DNA from: Desulfobacteraceae bacterium
GTDB lineage: Bacteria > Desulfobacterota > Desulfobacteria > Desulfobacterales > Desulfobacteraceae
Direction of reading: 5' to 3'
Length of the DNA: 64,000 nucleotides
Assembly: GCA_016743945.1 (NCBI GenBank)
Contig: JADGFI010000028.1
Location: 5,869 to 69,868, forward strand
The position numbers were made by a program, and so were the translations under genes. The notes beneath the pieces are model-generated. The model worked only from the letters and a program-made list of their open reading frames with translations, ran no database searches and had not been told where the DNA came from. Positions 42,975 through 52,115 of this stretch are shown in pieces. How positions within the stretch are numbered: position 1 is the stretch's first letter; each line of letters opens with the position of its first letter.

Positions 42975-44505
42975 TTGTTTTTCCCATGGGCAGGAGAATC
43001 TCAAATGCGACCCCTTTGGTTTTTAAATCAATCACCCTTATCTCTCCTTGATGAGCTGTCACGATCTGCTTTACATTGGCAAGGCCAAAACCAGTCCCGG
43101 TTGTCTTAGTCGTATAAAAAGGATCGAAAATATGGGTTAATAATTTTTTTGAAATTCCCTTGCCGTCATCTTCAATCCGTATCATGGCAAAGGGTTTACC
43201 CTTTTGATCTTTTGGGCCGGTTGAAATCCGAATATTTCCGAAATCACCAACAGAGTCCAAGGCATTTAAAAGCAAATTGATCATCATTTGTTCAATTTTT
43301 CCTTTATCCGCAATAAAATTTTTTAAAGAATTGTCAACATTGATCTTGCAATCAATACTTTTTCTATAAAATTTTATTTGTAAAAGTTCAACACAAGAAT
43401 GAATAATATGGTTTATATCTATCAGGGCAAGGGTTACTGAAACGGGTTTGGCAAAATTAAGAAGTCCCTGTAAAATCCCCTCGAGCCGGTTAATCTCCCT
43501 TTCTGATATTTGAATTCGTTTTCTATCGTTCCCTTTTAAAAGAATGTTTTTACTCAAAATCTGAAGGTTCATTTTTATGGATGACAGCGGATTTCTGATT
43601 TCGTGGGATAAAGAAGTGGTTAGTTTGCCGATATAGGTCATCTTTTCTATTTCCCGGCTTTTTTTTTCCATCTCGACCCGTTTGGTAATATCCCTGACAA
43701 TACAAAGGGCATATTCCTGTCCGCCAAACCGTGAAGACCTGAAATTAATTTCCGTTGGCAGGCTGTTCCCATCCTTTGTTAACCTTAAATACTCAAAGGC
43801 TTCCGATTCGGCTTCCGCCCTTGCCTCCCTTTCAATAATTGCTTTTGTTTTTTCATGGCTTTCCCCGGCGACAAAAGATAAAAACGATTTTTGCATTATA
43901 TCATCGGCCTGATATCCGTGCATCCTGCAGAAGGCCGGGTTTACAAAAGCGATTTTTCCTTTATACAAGGCCAGGTATCCGTCGGAGATATCTTCAACCA
44001 GGGTTTTGTATTTATGTTCCGACTCCCTTAATTCCGCAGTTCTTGCTGCCACATCTTTTTCAAGTTGTTTTGCATACTCTTTTAAATATCGTTCATGTTT
44101 TTTCTGGAAATGGTGGCTGAACCGGTGAATGGTATAGGCAAGACCGGCATTGACGGCTTCAATATTTTTACACAGCAGGTGTGCCGGTGATTCTTTCACA
44201 AGGATGGGAAGAATAATCTGGCGATAAAGTTCAAAGGCTTTTTGGACATCATCCAAGGGGAAGCCCTCTTCCAGACGAATCATGGTAATTTCATTTATAA
44301 ATGCATTAATCGGGGTATACTCATTGTACGCAATTATACACCCGAAGGAATCACACGCCTTGCCTGTGGTAAGGTTCAGCTCTTCCAGGGATCTTTTCGC
44401 ATAATTTTGGGACACATCCTGATGAAGCCTTTTCTTCCACTCAAGAACAATTTCGTTTCGATGCCGCTTCAGAAAATCTTCCCAGTTAAAAATTATCTCA
44501 ATCAT
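42967..44505 (-). CDS. PAS sensor histidine kinase
   Basis: This 512-residue protein has no membrane segment, so the signal is cytoplasmic. The N-terminus (1-150, WEDFLKRHRNEIVLEWKKRL) looks like an RsbRD-N-type helical domain. A PAS domain follows at about 165-285 (YKTLVEDISDGYLALYKGKIA), the HisKA box is SLSHEIRNPLSSIKMN, and the ATPase has NLLLNALDSVGD, DDGKGISKKLL and FYTTKTTGTGFGLANVKQI. It is the partner of the NtrC-type regulator that starts within its last codons. Confidence 0.93.
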   Translation of the reverse strand: MIEIIFNWEDFLKRHRNEIVLEWKKRLHQDVSQNYAKRSLEELNLTTGKACDSFGCIIAYNEYTPINAFINEITMIRLEEGFPLDDVQKAFELYRQIILPILVKESPAHLLCKNIEAVNAGLAYTIHRFSHHFQKKHERYLKEYAKQLEKDVAARTAELRESEHKYKTLVEDISDGYLALYKGKIAFVNPAFCRMHGYQADDIMQKSFLSFVAGESHEKTKAIIEREARAEAESEAFEYLRLTKDGNSLPTEINFRSSRFGGQEYALCIVRDITKRVEMEKKSREIEKMTYIGKLTTSLSHEIRNPLSSIKMNLQILSKNILLKGNDRKRIQISEREINRLEGILQGLLNFAKPVSVTLALIDINHIIHSCVELLQIKFYRKSIDCKINVDNSLKNFIADKGKIEQMMINLLLNALDSVGDFGNIRISTGPKDQKGKPFAMIRIEDDGKGISKKLLTHIFDPFYTTKTTGTGFGLANVKQIVTAHQGEIRVIDLKTKGVAFEILLPMGKTND

Positions 44506-44664
44506 TGCAAAACACCATTAATGGTTATTGCTGACATTTCCTCCATGCCCGGGCCATGGGAGCAAGGACTTTTTACACAGAGGGTACACTATTTTAACAA
44601 ATAAGCGAATTTTCTTTTATGGTAATTTTTAACTGCGGATCGCAGATGAAATAAGATGAGAAAC

Positions 44665-44711
44665 CCATTGTGACCGTCAGCCCTTTATAGGCTGACGGTC
44701 AATGGGCTGAT
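44665..44711. terminator. long hairpin between kinase/regulator region and deaD
   Basis: CCCATTGTGACCGTCAGCC and GGCTGACGGTCAATGGG pair over about 17 positions with a two-base bulge and loop CTTTATA. It lies behind the deaD stop (44731) on the minus strand and probably ends that transcript. Confidence 0.65.
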
Positions 44712-44730
44712 TTCTCAGGGGGTTGATTTT

Positions 44731-46578
44731 TCAGGCATGCTTTGAAATGGACATTTGCTGGGATCGTACCCAGGTGTTTTGCAGTACTTTGAAAATATCT
44801 TTTGGCATATCCGATGGCAGGTCCACAAAGGAAAATTCCTGGTTGATATCAACACTTTTGATGTATTTGCTGTCAAGGCCAGCTTCATTTGAAATGGCCC
44901 CCACAATATCCCCTGCACGGACGCCATGGGTCCGGCCCACCTCAATGCGATACCGATCCATTCCCTTTTTCAGGGGCATGACAGCGACTTCCGGGGATAT
45001 GACTGTTTTCGGGGTTGATGCTTTTCTTTTAGGCCTGGCATCATCCATTGGTCGGCTTTTTTTTGCCGCCAGGGGTTTTCTGTCAGCCCGGGGCTTTTTG
45101 TCAGCCAGAGTTTTTTTGTCGGCCAGGGGTCTTCTATCAGTCAGGGGTTTTTTATCGAGCCTATGGGTTTTTTTAGAAAAATCTTCCCGATCGCGGCGGG
45201 CTGTTTGTTCCGGTCGGGCTGTTCTTGTTTTAAATGCTGGTTTTTCTTTCTGGGCTGCCAGCAAAAAAGGCGTGTCCCCATGGGCCAGTTTTGCAAGGGC
45301 GGCAGCCACCTTTGTAACCGGGATATCCTGCTCAAGGGCATAGGATTCTATCATTTCCTGGAAAAAGTTTAAGTCCTGTGATTCAAGGGTCTTGGTAATG
45401 GCCTGTTTAAAGTCTGCAACCCGTTTGTCATTAATGGCCTTGTTGGAGGGCAGAAAAATTTCCTTGATGTTTCGCTGGGTGGTTCTTTCCAAAACCTTGA
45501 GCATCCAGCGTTCATTCCGGTTTACAAACAGGATGGCTTCCCCTGTTCTGCCGGCTCTGCCGGTCCTGCCGATTCTGTGGACATAGGGCTCTGCCTTGGA
45601 GGGCATGTCATAATTGATGACGTGGGAGATTCGATCCACATCCAGGCCCCGGGCTGCCACATCTGTGGCCACAAGAATATCGATGTGCCCGCTTTTCAGC
45701 CGGTTAACCGTGCGTTCCCTGGCATTCTGGGCAATATCCCCGTTCAATGCCTCTACCTTAAATCCTCTGTCCTCAAGGCTTTTTGCCACATCAAGGGTGG
45801 CGCTTTTGGTTTTGACAAACACGATGACCCCGTCAAAGGTAGCAGCTTCCAGGATACGGATCAGGGCCTGGGCTTTTTTAGCCCCGGCAACCATCCAGTA
45901 TTGCTGGTTGATGGTGTCCACCCCTTTTGAGTCCGGTTTGATCATGATCTCTTTGGGGTCTTTTAAGTATTTTTGGGCAATCTTCCGGATGGGGTTTGGC
46001 ATGGTGGCTGAAAAAAGTGCGGTTTGTGAATCCTTGGGGGTTTGCTCCAGGATCCATTCCACATCATCAATAAACCCCATGTGAAGCATTTCGTCGGCTT
46101 CATCCAGTACCATGCAGGCGAGATCGGCAAAGGAGACGGTTTTTCTTCGCATATGATCCATGAGCCGGCCGGGTGTTCCCACGACTACGTGGACGCCCCG
46201 CTTGAGTTGTTTCAGCTGGATTTCATAACTCTGGCCGCCGTATACGGACAATACGTTCAGCCCTTTCATTTTAGCCCCATAGGTTTTGAAGGATTGGGCC
46301 ACCTGGATGGCCAACTCCCGGGTGGGGGTCAGTACCAGTACCTGGGGCCGTCTGTTATCAAGGTCAATCCGGGACAATAGTGGCAATGCAAAGGCTGCAG
46401 TCTTGCCGGTACCGGTTCTGGCCTGTCCGATCATATCTTTTCCCTGGATGAGATGGGGAATAGTCAAGGCCTGGATGGGTGTGGGTGTGGTATAGCCCAC
46501 ATCCTGTACTGCTGCGAATACAGAGGGGATCAGGTTCATTTCGTCAAACCCGATCAAGGGTAAATTATCTTGGGACAT
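44731..46578 (-). CDS. deaD: DEAD-box RNA helicase
   Basis: This 615-residue protein has all core motifs: PTPIQALTIPHL (Q), ARTGTGKTAAFALPLL (I), PTRELAIQVA (Ia), VGTPGRLMDH, VLDEADEML (II), LFSATMPNPI (III), VFVKTKSATLDVAK (IV), DVAARGLDVDRI (V) and HRIGRTGRAGR (VI). After a helical segment (about 380-450) comes a basic tail of repeated LADKK-type heptads (about 465-515) and a DbpA-type RNA-binding domain (MDRYRIEVGRTHGVRAGDIVG). It acts in ribosome assembly and mRNA decay, mainly in the cold. A terminator-like leader stands just before the start. Confidence 0.95.
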   Translation of the reverse strand: MSQDNLPLIGFDEMNLIPSVFAAVQDVGYTTPTPIQALTIPHLIQGKDMIGQARTGTGKTAAFALPLLSRIDLDNRRPQVLVLTPTRELAIQVAQSFKTYGAKMKGLNVLSVYGGQSYEIQLKQLKRGVHVVVGTPGRLMDHMRRKTVSFADLACMVLDEADEMLHMGFIDDVEWILEQTPKDSQTALFSATMPNPIRKIAQKYLKDPKEIMIKPDSKGVDTINQQYWMVAGAKKAQALIRILEAATFDGVIVFVKTKSATLDVAKSLEDRGFKVEALNGDIAQNARERTVNRLKSGHIDILVATDVAARGLDVDRISHVINYDMPSKAEPYVHRIGRTGRAGRTGEAILFVNRNERWMLKVLERTTQRNIKEIFLPSNKAINDKRVADFKQAITKTLESQDLNFFQEMIESYALEQDIPVTKVAAALAKLAHGDTPFLLAAQKEKPAFKTRTARPEQTARRDREDFSKKTHRLDKKPLTDRRPLADKKTLADKKPRADRKPLAAKKSRPMDDARPKRKASTPKTVISPEVAVMPLKKGMDRYRIEVGRTHGVRAGDIVGAISNEAGLDSKYIKSVDINQEFSFVDLPSDMPKDIFKVLQNTWVRSQQMSISKHA

Positions 46579-46588
46579 AGGATTCCTT

Positions 46589-46610
46589 AAAAAAAAGCCG
46601 GCTACCGGCT
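46589..46610 (-). terminator. terminator-like hairpin in the deaD leader
   Basis: On the minus strand AGCCGG-TAG-CCGGCT is followed by a run of 8 T and then the ribosome site AAGGAATCCT and the ATG at 46578. There is no minus-strand gene directly upstream, so it is probably a leader attenuator of deaD. The T run ends within the ribosome site, so the hairpin may affect translation as well. Confidence 0.55.
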
Positions 46611-46752
46611 AAGCACATCGAAAATTTAGAATAATACATGAGTTTTTGCCATTATGCAAGCACTTTTTTTATTTTGGTATTATTATCCGTTTCCTGGACC
46701 AAAGCCCGAGAATATTGTACTCTGGCATAATATCTGGCATATTAATTCAGAT

Positions 46753-46776
46753 AGGGGAATGGGTATCCCCTTTTTC
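46753..46776 (+). terminator. short hairpin with T run before the flavoprotein gene
   Basis: AGGGGA and TCCCCT pair with a 7-base loop (ATGGGTA) followed by TTTTT. It lies 65 bases before the flavoprotein start, without a plus-strand gene upstream. It may be a leader attenuator or a relic. Confidence 0.4.
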
Positions 46777-46839
46777 CAAGATAGTTCACTGTGGCTGAAT
46801 CCAGCGGTTAAGATTTTATCCTAAGAAAAGGAGAATGAA

Positions 46840-47541
46840 ATGAAAATTTTAGGCATCTCGGGAAGTTCTCGTAAGGAAGGCACATCCGGGGGAATGAAAC
46901 TGATCCAGACGGTTTTGGAAAACACCGGCCTTGAGTATGAATTGGTATCCTTGAGAAATAAATCCATTGGGGGGTGTATTGCCTGCCTTGGATGCGTTGA
47001 GGACAATATCTGCAAGGTAAATGATGATTTAAAGCCCCTGAGGGATAAAATCGTCGCGGCCGATGCCTATGTGATTGGGGCACCCAATTATTATTCCACC
47101 TTAAATGCCTTGACCCATGCCTTTCTTGAACGCTGGTTTCAGTTTCGGCACCAGACAGGCCGTACCTTGTGGGGAAAACTTGCTGTTGCTGTGGGGGTTG
47201 GCGGGACCACAGGAGCTGCTCCGGTAGATGAACTGGAAAAATTTTTCATGTATAATTTTATCGAAACCGTGGCCAAGGTAACGGGGCAGGGGGCAGCTTC
47301 GTGTTATACCTGTGGCCATGGCGAAACCTGCCAGGTGGGAATTCCTACAATGATCCACGGTCCCGGGGTCAAGATAACCGATAATATCATTCCCAATGTG
47401 GAAAAACAGAAAGATGTAATGGCCGCTGCTGTCCAGGCCGGCAGATTGCTGGGAGAGCGCCTGACCAAAGGCCATGACAGAGCAGCGGTTACCCAGCGTG
47501 TGCGGGACAAAATGATGTCCCGGTTTGGAGAAACAGCTTAA
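46840..47541 (+). CDS. iron-sulfur flavoprotein (Isf-like, NADPH-dependent FMN-reductase fold)
   Basis: This 233-residue protein opens with the flavodoxin-like ISGSSRKEGTSG (phosphate of FMN) and has GAPNYYSTLNALTHAFLERW. After about residue 45 stands GGCIACLGCVEDNIC, a C-x2-C-x2-C-x5-C motif like that which holds the 4Fe-4S cluster in archaeal/anaerobe Isf proteins. Another group, CYTCGHGETC, lies near residue 152 and is extra. It likely transfers electrons or detoxifies oxygen/peroxide or organic oxidants. It is preceded by AAAAGGAG. It is a single gene, divergent from deaD. Confidence 0.85.
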   Translation: MKILGISGSSRKEGTSGGMKLIQTVLENTGLEYELVSLRNKSIGGCIACLGCVEDNICKVNDDLKPLRDKIVAADAYVIGAPNYYSTLNALTHAFLERWFQFRHQTGRTLWGKLAVAVGVGGTTGAAPVDELEKFFMYNFIETVAKVTGQGAASCYTCGHGETCQVGIPTMIHGPGVKITDNIIPNVEKQKDVMAAAVQAGRLLGERLTKGHDRAAVTQRVRDKMMSRFGETA

Positions 47542-47588
47542 AACAAAGGAGTTTTTGATTTACCTTGTATCGATAAGGATAAGTCATC

Positions 47589-48569
47589 ATGCTAGGAACG
47601 CATTATAAATACACGTGTTTTGTTATCCTTGGTCTATTGCTGGGTCTTTGTGCCATGGTTCCAAAAGCAGCGTCCCAGGTATTTGATTCAAATAGTCGCC
47701 TGAAGGTAGTATTTCAGTTTAGAGGTCGCCCATTTTTAATTGTCGGTGAAGAAACAGCACCGCATACCTATGTGTTCAACCGAGGCGCATCTCAAAAAAT
47801 AAGCATTGCAACCCTCAATTGGGGGCCTTATGTTGGAGAAACTATCTGTAAGCAGGGATGGGTTCAGCAACTGACGATTGCGCTTCTGGCCAGCCGGGGG
47901 TACGAAATCATTGTTAGGTTCTTGCCCTGGGCCAGGGCGATTAGTATGGCTGAATCAGGAGTGGTTGATATGTTGTATCCGGTATATTTTATTGAACCCA
48001 CAGCACCTTCGGATGTGTATAAAGGCACCAACCGGGTGGAGCATCTGGCCTTGTCCCGGAAATTACCCGGCGGGTCCATTGTATTTATGAAACGAAAAGG
48101 AGAATCGGATCAGTATAGGGGAAACCTTTTGAACCTGAGAAACGAAAAAATAGGGGTTGTCCGCGGATATCAGAACACCCCTGAATTTGATGCGTTGATG
48201 GACAGGGGTTTTTTTGATATCAGCCAGGCGGTTGATGACTTGATGAACATCCGAAAACTGATAAACAATCGAAACAATCTGATTATAGGGGATCCAGCTG
48301 TCATACGTTTCAGTATTGTCAATGCCATGCTGTCCCAACGTGAGCGAACCAGAATGCTTCAGGATATTGAAGTGGTTGCGCCTGTGATCCAGTATAATCA
48401 CTTGTATTATGCCATTTCAAAGAAAAAAACCTCCTGGAAGGCTACACTGAAATTGGTAAATGCTGCCATTGAAGAATTTGAAACATCAGGTCTCATGTCT
48501 GATATCATCAAAAGAGTGAATGCGACCTGTGGATATGATATTAAACCTAGAATCTTCGGATCAAAATAA
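47589..48569 (+). CDS. orphan periplasmic solute-binding protein (family 3 type), long form
   Basis: This 326-residue protein has an N-terminal signal peptide (CFVILGLLLGLCAMVP...AASQ) and then a ~60-residue extension before the binding-protein fold (ISIATLNWGPYVGE, GYEIIVRFLPWARAISMAESG, MLYPVYFIEPTAP). No transporter partners lie nearby. It starts 47 bases behind the flavoprotein gene. Its 3' end overlaps the convergent YdcZ-type gene by 23 bases. The ligand is unknown. Confidence 0.75.
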   Translation: MLGTHYKYTCFVILGLLLGLCAMVPKAASQVFDSNSRLKVVFQFRGRPFLIVGEETAPHTYVFNRGASQKISIATLNWGPYVGETICKQGWVQQLTIALLASRGYEIIVRFLPWARAISMAESGVVDMLYPVYFIEPTAPSDVYKGTNRVEHLALSRKLPGGSIVFMKRKGESDQYRGNLLNLRNEKIGVVRGYQNTPEFDALMDRGFFDISQAVDDLMNIRKLINNRNNLIIGDPAVIRFSIVNAMLSQRERTRMLQDIEVVAPVIQYNHLYYAISKKKTSWKATLKLVNAAIEEFETSGLMSDIIKRVNATCGYDIKPRIFGSK

Positions 48570-48990
48570 CCCCTGCTGATATCAGGGCAATTCCCGCAAG
48601 ACGTTGCCAGCTAAGGGGTTGAACCGACACACCCAGAAGACCGAAATGATCCAGGAACACTGCCATCACCAGCTGTCCTGTCACCACAAGGCTAAAGGTC
48701 AGGGCCGCTCCCAGCCGGGGCGTTAAAATGATAGCCGCGGTGACATAAAATGCGCCTAGAAAGCCTGCCGACCAGACAGACCAGTGGGTGTCTGCGGCAT
48801 GGCGGATACTTGTAAAATCGATCCGGGTGGCCAGGGCATAGCCAAAAAGGACCAGGGTTCCCACGGCAAAGGATATCAAGGCGGCGTAGACAGGGCTTTC
48901 AATTGCCCGTCCCATTTTTCCATTCAATCCTGCCTGGAGCGGTGCCAGCATTCCGGCAACCAGGGCAATCAGCAAAAGGACCAGTTTCAT
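48547..48990 (-). CDS. DMT-superfamily membrane protein (YdcZ/DUF606 type)
   Basis: This 147-residue protein has four to five membrane segments and the family pattern LVAGMLAPLQAGLNGKMGRA and SPVYAALISFAVGTLVLFGYAL. It ends LAGIALISAGVILIRRF. YdcZ-type proteins are half-size relatives of drug/metabolite exporters. The 3' end overlaps the convergent binding-protein gene (48547-48569), so both proteins share coding DNA at their C-termini. Confidence 0.85.
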   Translation of the reverse strand: MKLVLLLIALVAGMLAPLQAGLNGKMGRAIESPVYAALISFAVGTLVLFGYALATRIDFTSIRHAADTHWSVWSAGFLGAFYVTAAIILTPRLGAALTFSLVVTGQLVMAVFLDHFGLLGVSVQPLSWQRLAGIALISAGVILIRRF

Positions 48991-49285
48991 TATCAGTGTG
49001 TCTCCATTTTACTGTTAGGGTTGGCCTGATATCGTGTCTTTCTAATAATCGAGGAACGGTCGCTATGTCAAGCTTTTTGGCAAAACCTAGGCCAGTTTTC
49101 GTCAAAGGTGGATTGATATTTAAAAGGATTGGAAATTCATAAAAATAGGCGTATTATAAGCCAGTCAAACGGGTGGGGCGTTTCCCATGGAAAAATGTGG
49201 ACGCCAGGATTCGTCCTGGTAAATTCGTGGCTATAAACAAAGATATCATTGTCAAATATTATTGTTAAATATCTAAGGAGCGTGA

Positions 49286-51139
49286 ATGTCAGATCTTAAT
49301 CTGTCAAACTGGGAAGAGCATCTGGTATCCCCTGAAACCGTTTTGAATCATATTAAGCCGGGAATGACCGTTTTTATCGGGACGGGTCCGGCTGCTCCCA
49401 GAACCTTGATAACTACTTTGCTGGATGTGGATACCCACAATATCCGTGACCTTGAATTGATCCAACTGGCGGTCCAGGGGGACACCATCCTTTCCGTTGA
49501 AAAACTCAATGCCCCCAACTATCGATTGAAAACTTTTTTTTCCGGGTTTGTCTCCTGGGACACCATTTCCACGGGTCAGGTGGATCTGATTCCTGCCTAC
49601 GCGTCTGAAATACCGCAAATTATTAAATCCCGCAGAATAGAGGTGGACGTGGCTTTTATCCAGATTACGCCTCCAGATGAATCCGGTTATTGCAGCCTGG
49701 GGGTGGCCGTGGATGTGGCCCGAGAAGTCATGGAACATGCGTCCCTGGTCGTGGGGGAGATCAATGCAAAAATGCCCTTTACTTACGGGGATACCTTTGT
49801 TTCCATTGAGGATTTTGATCTGCTGGTCCGGTCTGACCGGGAGCCTGTCACCTATGAAATTTCTATTGTAACAGATACCATGAAGAAGGTGGCGTCGAAT
49901 GTGGCATCGGTGATCAAGGACGGGGATTGTCTCAGTTATTCCCTGGGCTCTTTGTTTGAGGCCCTGGTGCCCTATTTATCCGATAAAAAGGATTTGGGGT
50001 TTCATTCCCTTTATTTTACCGATGCCATGGCGGAACTGGTCAATTCCGGCGCGGTCAATAACCGCCGAAAATCTCCTTTCCGGGGTAAATCCCTGGCGTC
50101 CTATGCCCTGGGTACCAAGGAGCTGATGAGATGGCTTGACAGGAATCCCCTGGTCGAGTTCCAGGGGATAGACTGGGTATGTAATCCTCGATTTATTTCA
50201 AAAAATCCCCAATTCGTGTCCATTTATGAGGCCCGGAAAGTGGATATAATGGGCAGTGTTGTCTTTCCCCTCAAAGGAGCGGTCATAACGGGTCCGGGGG
50301 AGGGCATTGATTTTTTTAAGGGGGCTGAAGCGTCAAAGGATGGCCGAACTATTATCGGGCTTCCCAGCCGGAATGCCGATGGTAAATCCAATATTTTGGT
50401 GAGTGTTCAAAATTATGCAAACCAGTTGCGCTTGAAGGAATCGGTCCATATGCTTGCCACGGAATACGGGGTGGCCGTTCTCAAGTGGCGTTCCCTGAGG
50501 GAAAGGGCCCAGGCCATCATCGACATTGCCCATCCCGATGATAGAGAAAACCTGATCAAACAGGCCCGAGAGCGTAAAATCATCTATCCCAACCAGATTT
50601 ATGTGACCCGTTCCGCCCATCTTTATCCGGTTCATATTTTTTATACAAAAAGTTTTAAAGGCGGAAATGAGATACGGTTTCGGTCCATGAAGCCCTCTGA
50701 TGAAGAGGCCATGAGGCGATTCTTTTATCGGTGCACCCGGGAAATGATTTTTTACCGTTTCTTTTATTCCATCAAGACCATGAGCCACGATAAAATGCAG
50801 GAATATGTGAATGTGGATTATGAACGAGAGGTTTCCATCGTTGGTTTTGGCGGGAAAAAAGGGGACGGGAAAATTATTGCTGAAGCGCGGTTGATCCAGG
50901 AAGAAGAGTCGAATTTCGGTGAAGTGGCCTTTCTTATTGATGCGGCTTACCAGGGCATGGGGGTGGGCTTTTATCTCTTGGAATTGCTCATTGTCGAGGC
51001 CAGGAAAAGGGGGCTTGCAGGACTGACCGCCCAGGTGCTCGCCGAGAACCGACCCATGATCAAGGTGTTTGAAAAAACCAAACTGCCCCTGAAAACCAAT
51101 TTGAGCAGCGGGGTCTTTCAGGTGAAAATTAGTTTTTAG
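49286..51139 (+). CDS. CoA-transferase family protein fused to a GNAT acetyltransferase
   Basis: Residues about 1-430 match the acetyl-CoA hydrolase / 4-hydroxybutyrate CoA-transferase fold (VFIGTGPAAPRTLI, VAFIQITPPDESGYCSLGVAVD, SYSLGSLFEALVPYL). Residues about 450-610 match a GNAT domain (IRFRSMKPSDEEAMRRFFYR, VAFLIDAAYQGMGVGFYLLELLIVEA, LAENRPMIKVFEK). In active CoA-transferases the region LGxHTEMF carries the glutamate that forms the CoA thioester; here it reads LGFHSLYFTD with Leu242 in that place. The transferase part may thus be inactive, or only bind acyl-CoA and regulate the acetyltransferase. Confidence 0.87.
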   Translation: MSDLNLSNWEEHLVSPETVLNHIKPGMTVFIGTGPAAPRTLITTLLDVDTHNIRDLELIQLAVQGDTILSVEKLNAPNYRLKTFFSGFVSWDTISTGQVDLIPAYASEIPQIIKSRRIEVDVAFIQITPPDESGYCSLGVAVDVAREVMEHASLVVGEINAKMPFTYGDTFVSIEDFDLLVRSDREPVTYEISIVTDTMKKVASNVASVIKDGDCLSYSLGSLFEALVPYLSDKKDLGFHSLYFTDAMAELVNSGAVNNRRKSPFRGKSLASYALGTKELMRWLDRNPLVEFQGIDWVCNPRFISKNPQFVSIYEARKVDIMGSVVFPLKGAVITGPGEGIDFFKGAEASKDGRTIIGLPSRNADGKSNILVSVQNYANQLRLKESVHMLATEYGVAVLKWRSLRERAQAIIDIAHPDDRENLIKQARERKIIYPNQIYVTRSAHLYPVHIFYTKSFKGGNEIRFRSMKPSDEEAMRRFFYRCTREMIFYRFFYSIKTMSHDKMQEYVNVDYEREVSIVGFGGKKGDGKIIAEARLIQEEESNFGEVAFLIDAAYQGMGVGFYLLELLIVEARKRGLAGLTAQVLAENRPMIKVFEKTKLPLKTNLSSGVFQVKISF

Positions 51140-51995
51140 AACCAGAGGAAAGCACGATTTGGAAAAGAATCACCGCCGCGGCATTGGCCACGTTTAAAGA
51201 ATTTTTTTTCCCGAACATGGGAATGTGGACGGTATCGTCCACCGCCGGCATCACATGGGAGGAAATTCCGTATTCCTCATTGCCAAATACGACCACCCCT
51301 TTTGACGGCCAGGCAAATTCATGGCAGGCAACAGATCTTGCAGTTGTTTCCACGGCAATGATTCGAAACCCTTGGCTCTTTTTTCCCACCAGGGTCTGGG
51401 CAAGGTCTGATGTCTTTTCCTGGGATATCCATTCCTGGGCTCCCATGGCGGTCTTTTGAACCTGGGGATGCTCTTTGCCCAGGGTATTTCCGAGGATGAC
51501 AGACCGGATACCGGCCGCATCACAGGTCCGAAAAATGGATCCCACATTAAACAGACTCCGAAGTCCGTCCAGAGCCACCTGGTATTGGATTGGTGATTTC
51601 ACATCAGGCATCGTCCTGTCCTGGAAGGTGATGGGGTCAAGAAGTGTGTCATCCCTTAAAGGGGTACCCGCTGCCAGACGATGGCGGTGGACGGCATTGG
51701 AAATATATTCAATCCGGGGTCTTGTGCCCTGACCGGGGCGGGGTACCAAGGGGAGATGTATCCATCCTATAATGGTTTCGTATCGGGCGCAAAAATCCTC
51801 AAAGGAAGCTGCGGTCACTCGGTTTGTGGCAAGTTTCTGGTAAAAAGATGACAGCCAGCCAATGATATGCCGGTGCTGGTTTTTTTCAGCGAGGCATAAA
51901 AATTTTTTTTGGGTAAATCCAAAGGTGTCCATGGCATCTCTTATACCAGTCTTTGAATCTTGAGGGAAATCAAAATTTAGGGTCGACACGGACAA
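51129..51995 (-). CDS. TrmH/SpoU-family RNA 2'-O-methyltransferase
   Basis: This 288-residue protein has an N-terminal extension (about 1-125) and the SPOUT methylase core: ALDGLRSLFNVGSIFRTCDAAG (motif 1, Asn/Arg), VVVFGNEEYGIS (motif 2) and VHIPMFGKKNSLNVANAAAVILF (motif 3, trefoil knot). It methylates tRNA or rRNA. The last 11 bases overlap the convergent CoA-transferase/GNAT gene. The RNA target cannot be read from the sequence. Confidence 0.88.
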   Translation of the reverse strand: MSVSTLNFDFPQDSKTGIRDAMDTFGFTQKKFLCLAEKNQHRHIIGWLSSFYQKLATNRVTAASFEDFCARYETIIGWIHLPLVPRPGQGTRPRIEYISNAVHRHRLAAGTPLRDDTLLDPITFQDRTMPDVKSPIQYQVALDGLRSLFNVGSIFRTCDAAGIRSVILGNTLGKEHPQVQKTAMGAQEWISQEKTSDLAQTLVGKKSQGFRIIAVETTARSVACHEFAWPSKGVVVFGNEEYGISSHVMPAVDDTVHIPMFGKKNSLNVANAAAVILFQIVLSSGSKN

Positions 51996-52115
51996 CCCAG
52001 AGGATCAAATGGGAAAAGTAGGTGCATCTACCTACATGAAATTTAGGGTTTTCACCGATTGTTATGGAAATTATCTTTCTATAATTTAAGAATATACTAA
52101 AATACGGAGGCGCTT

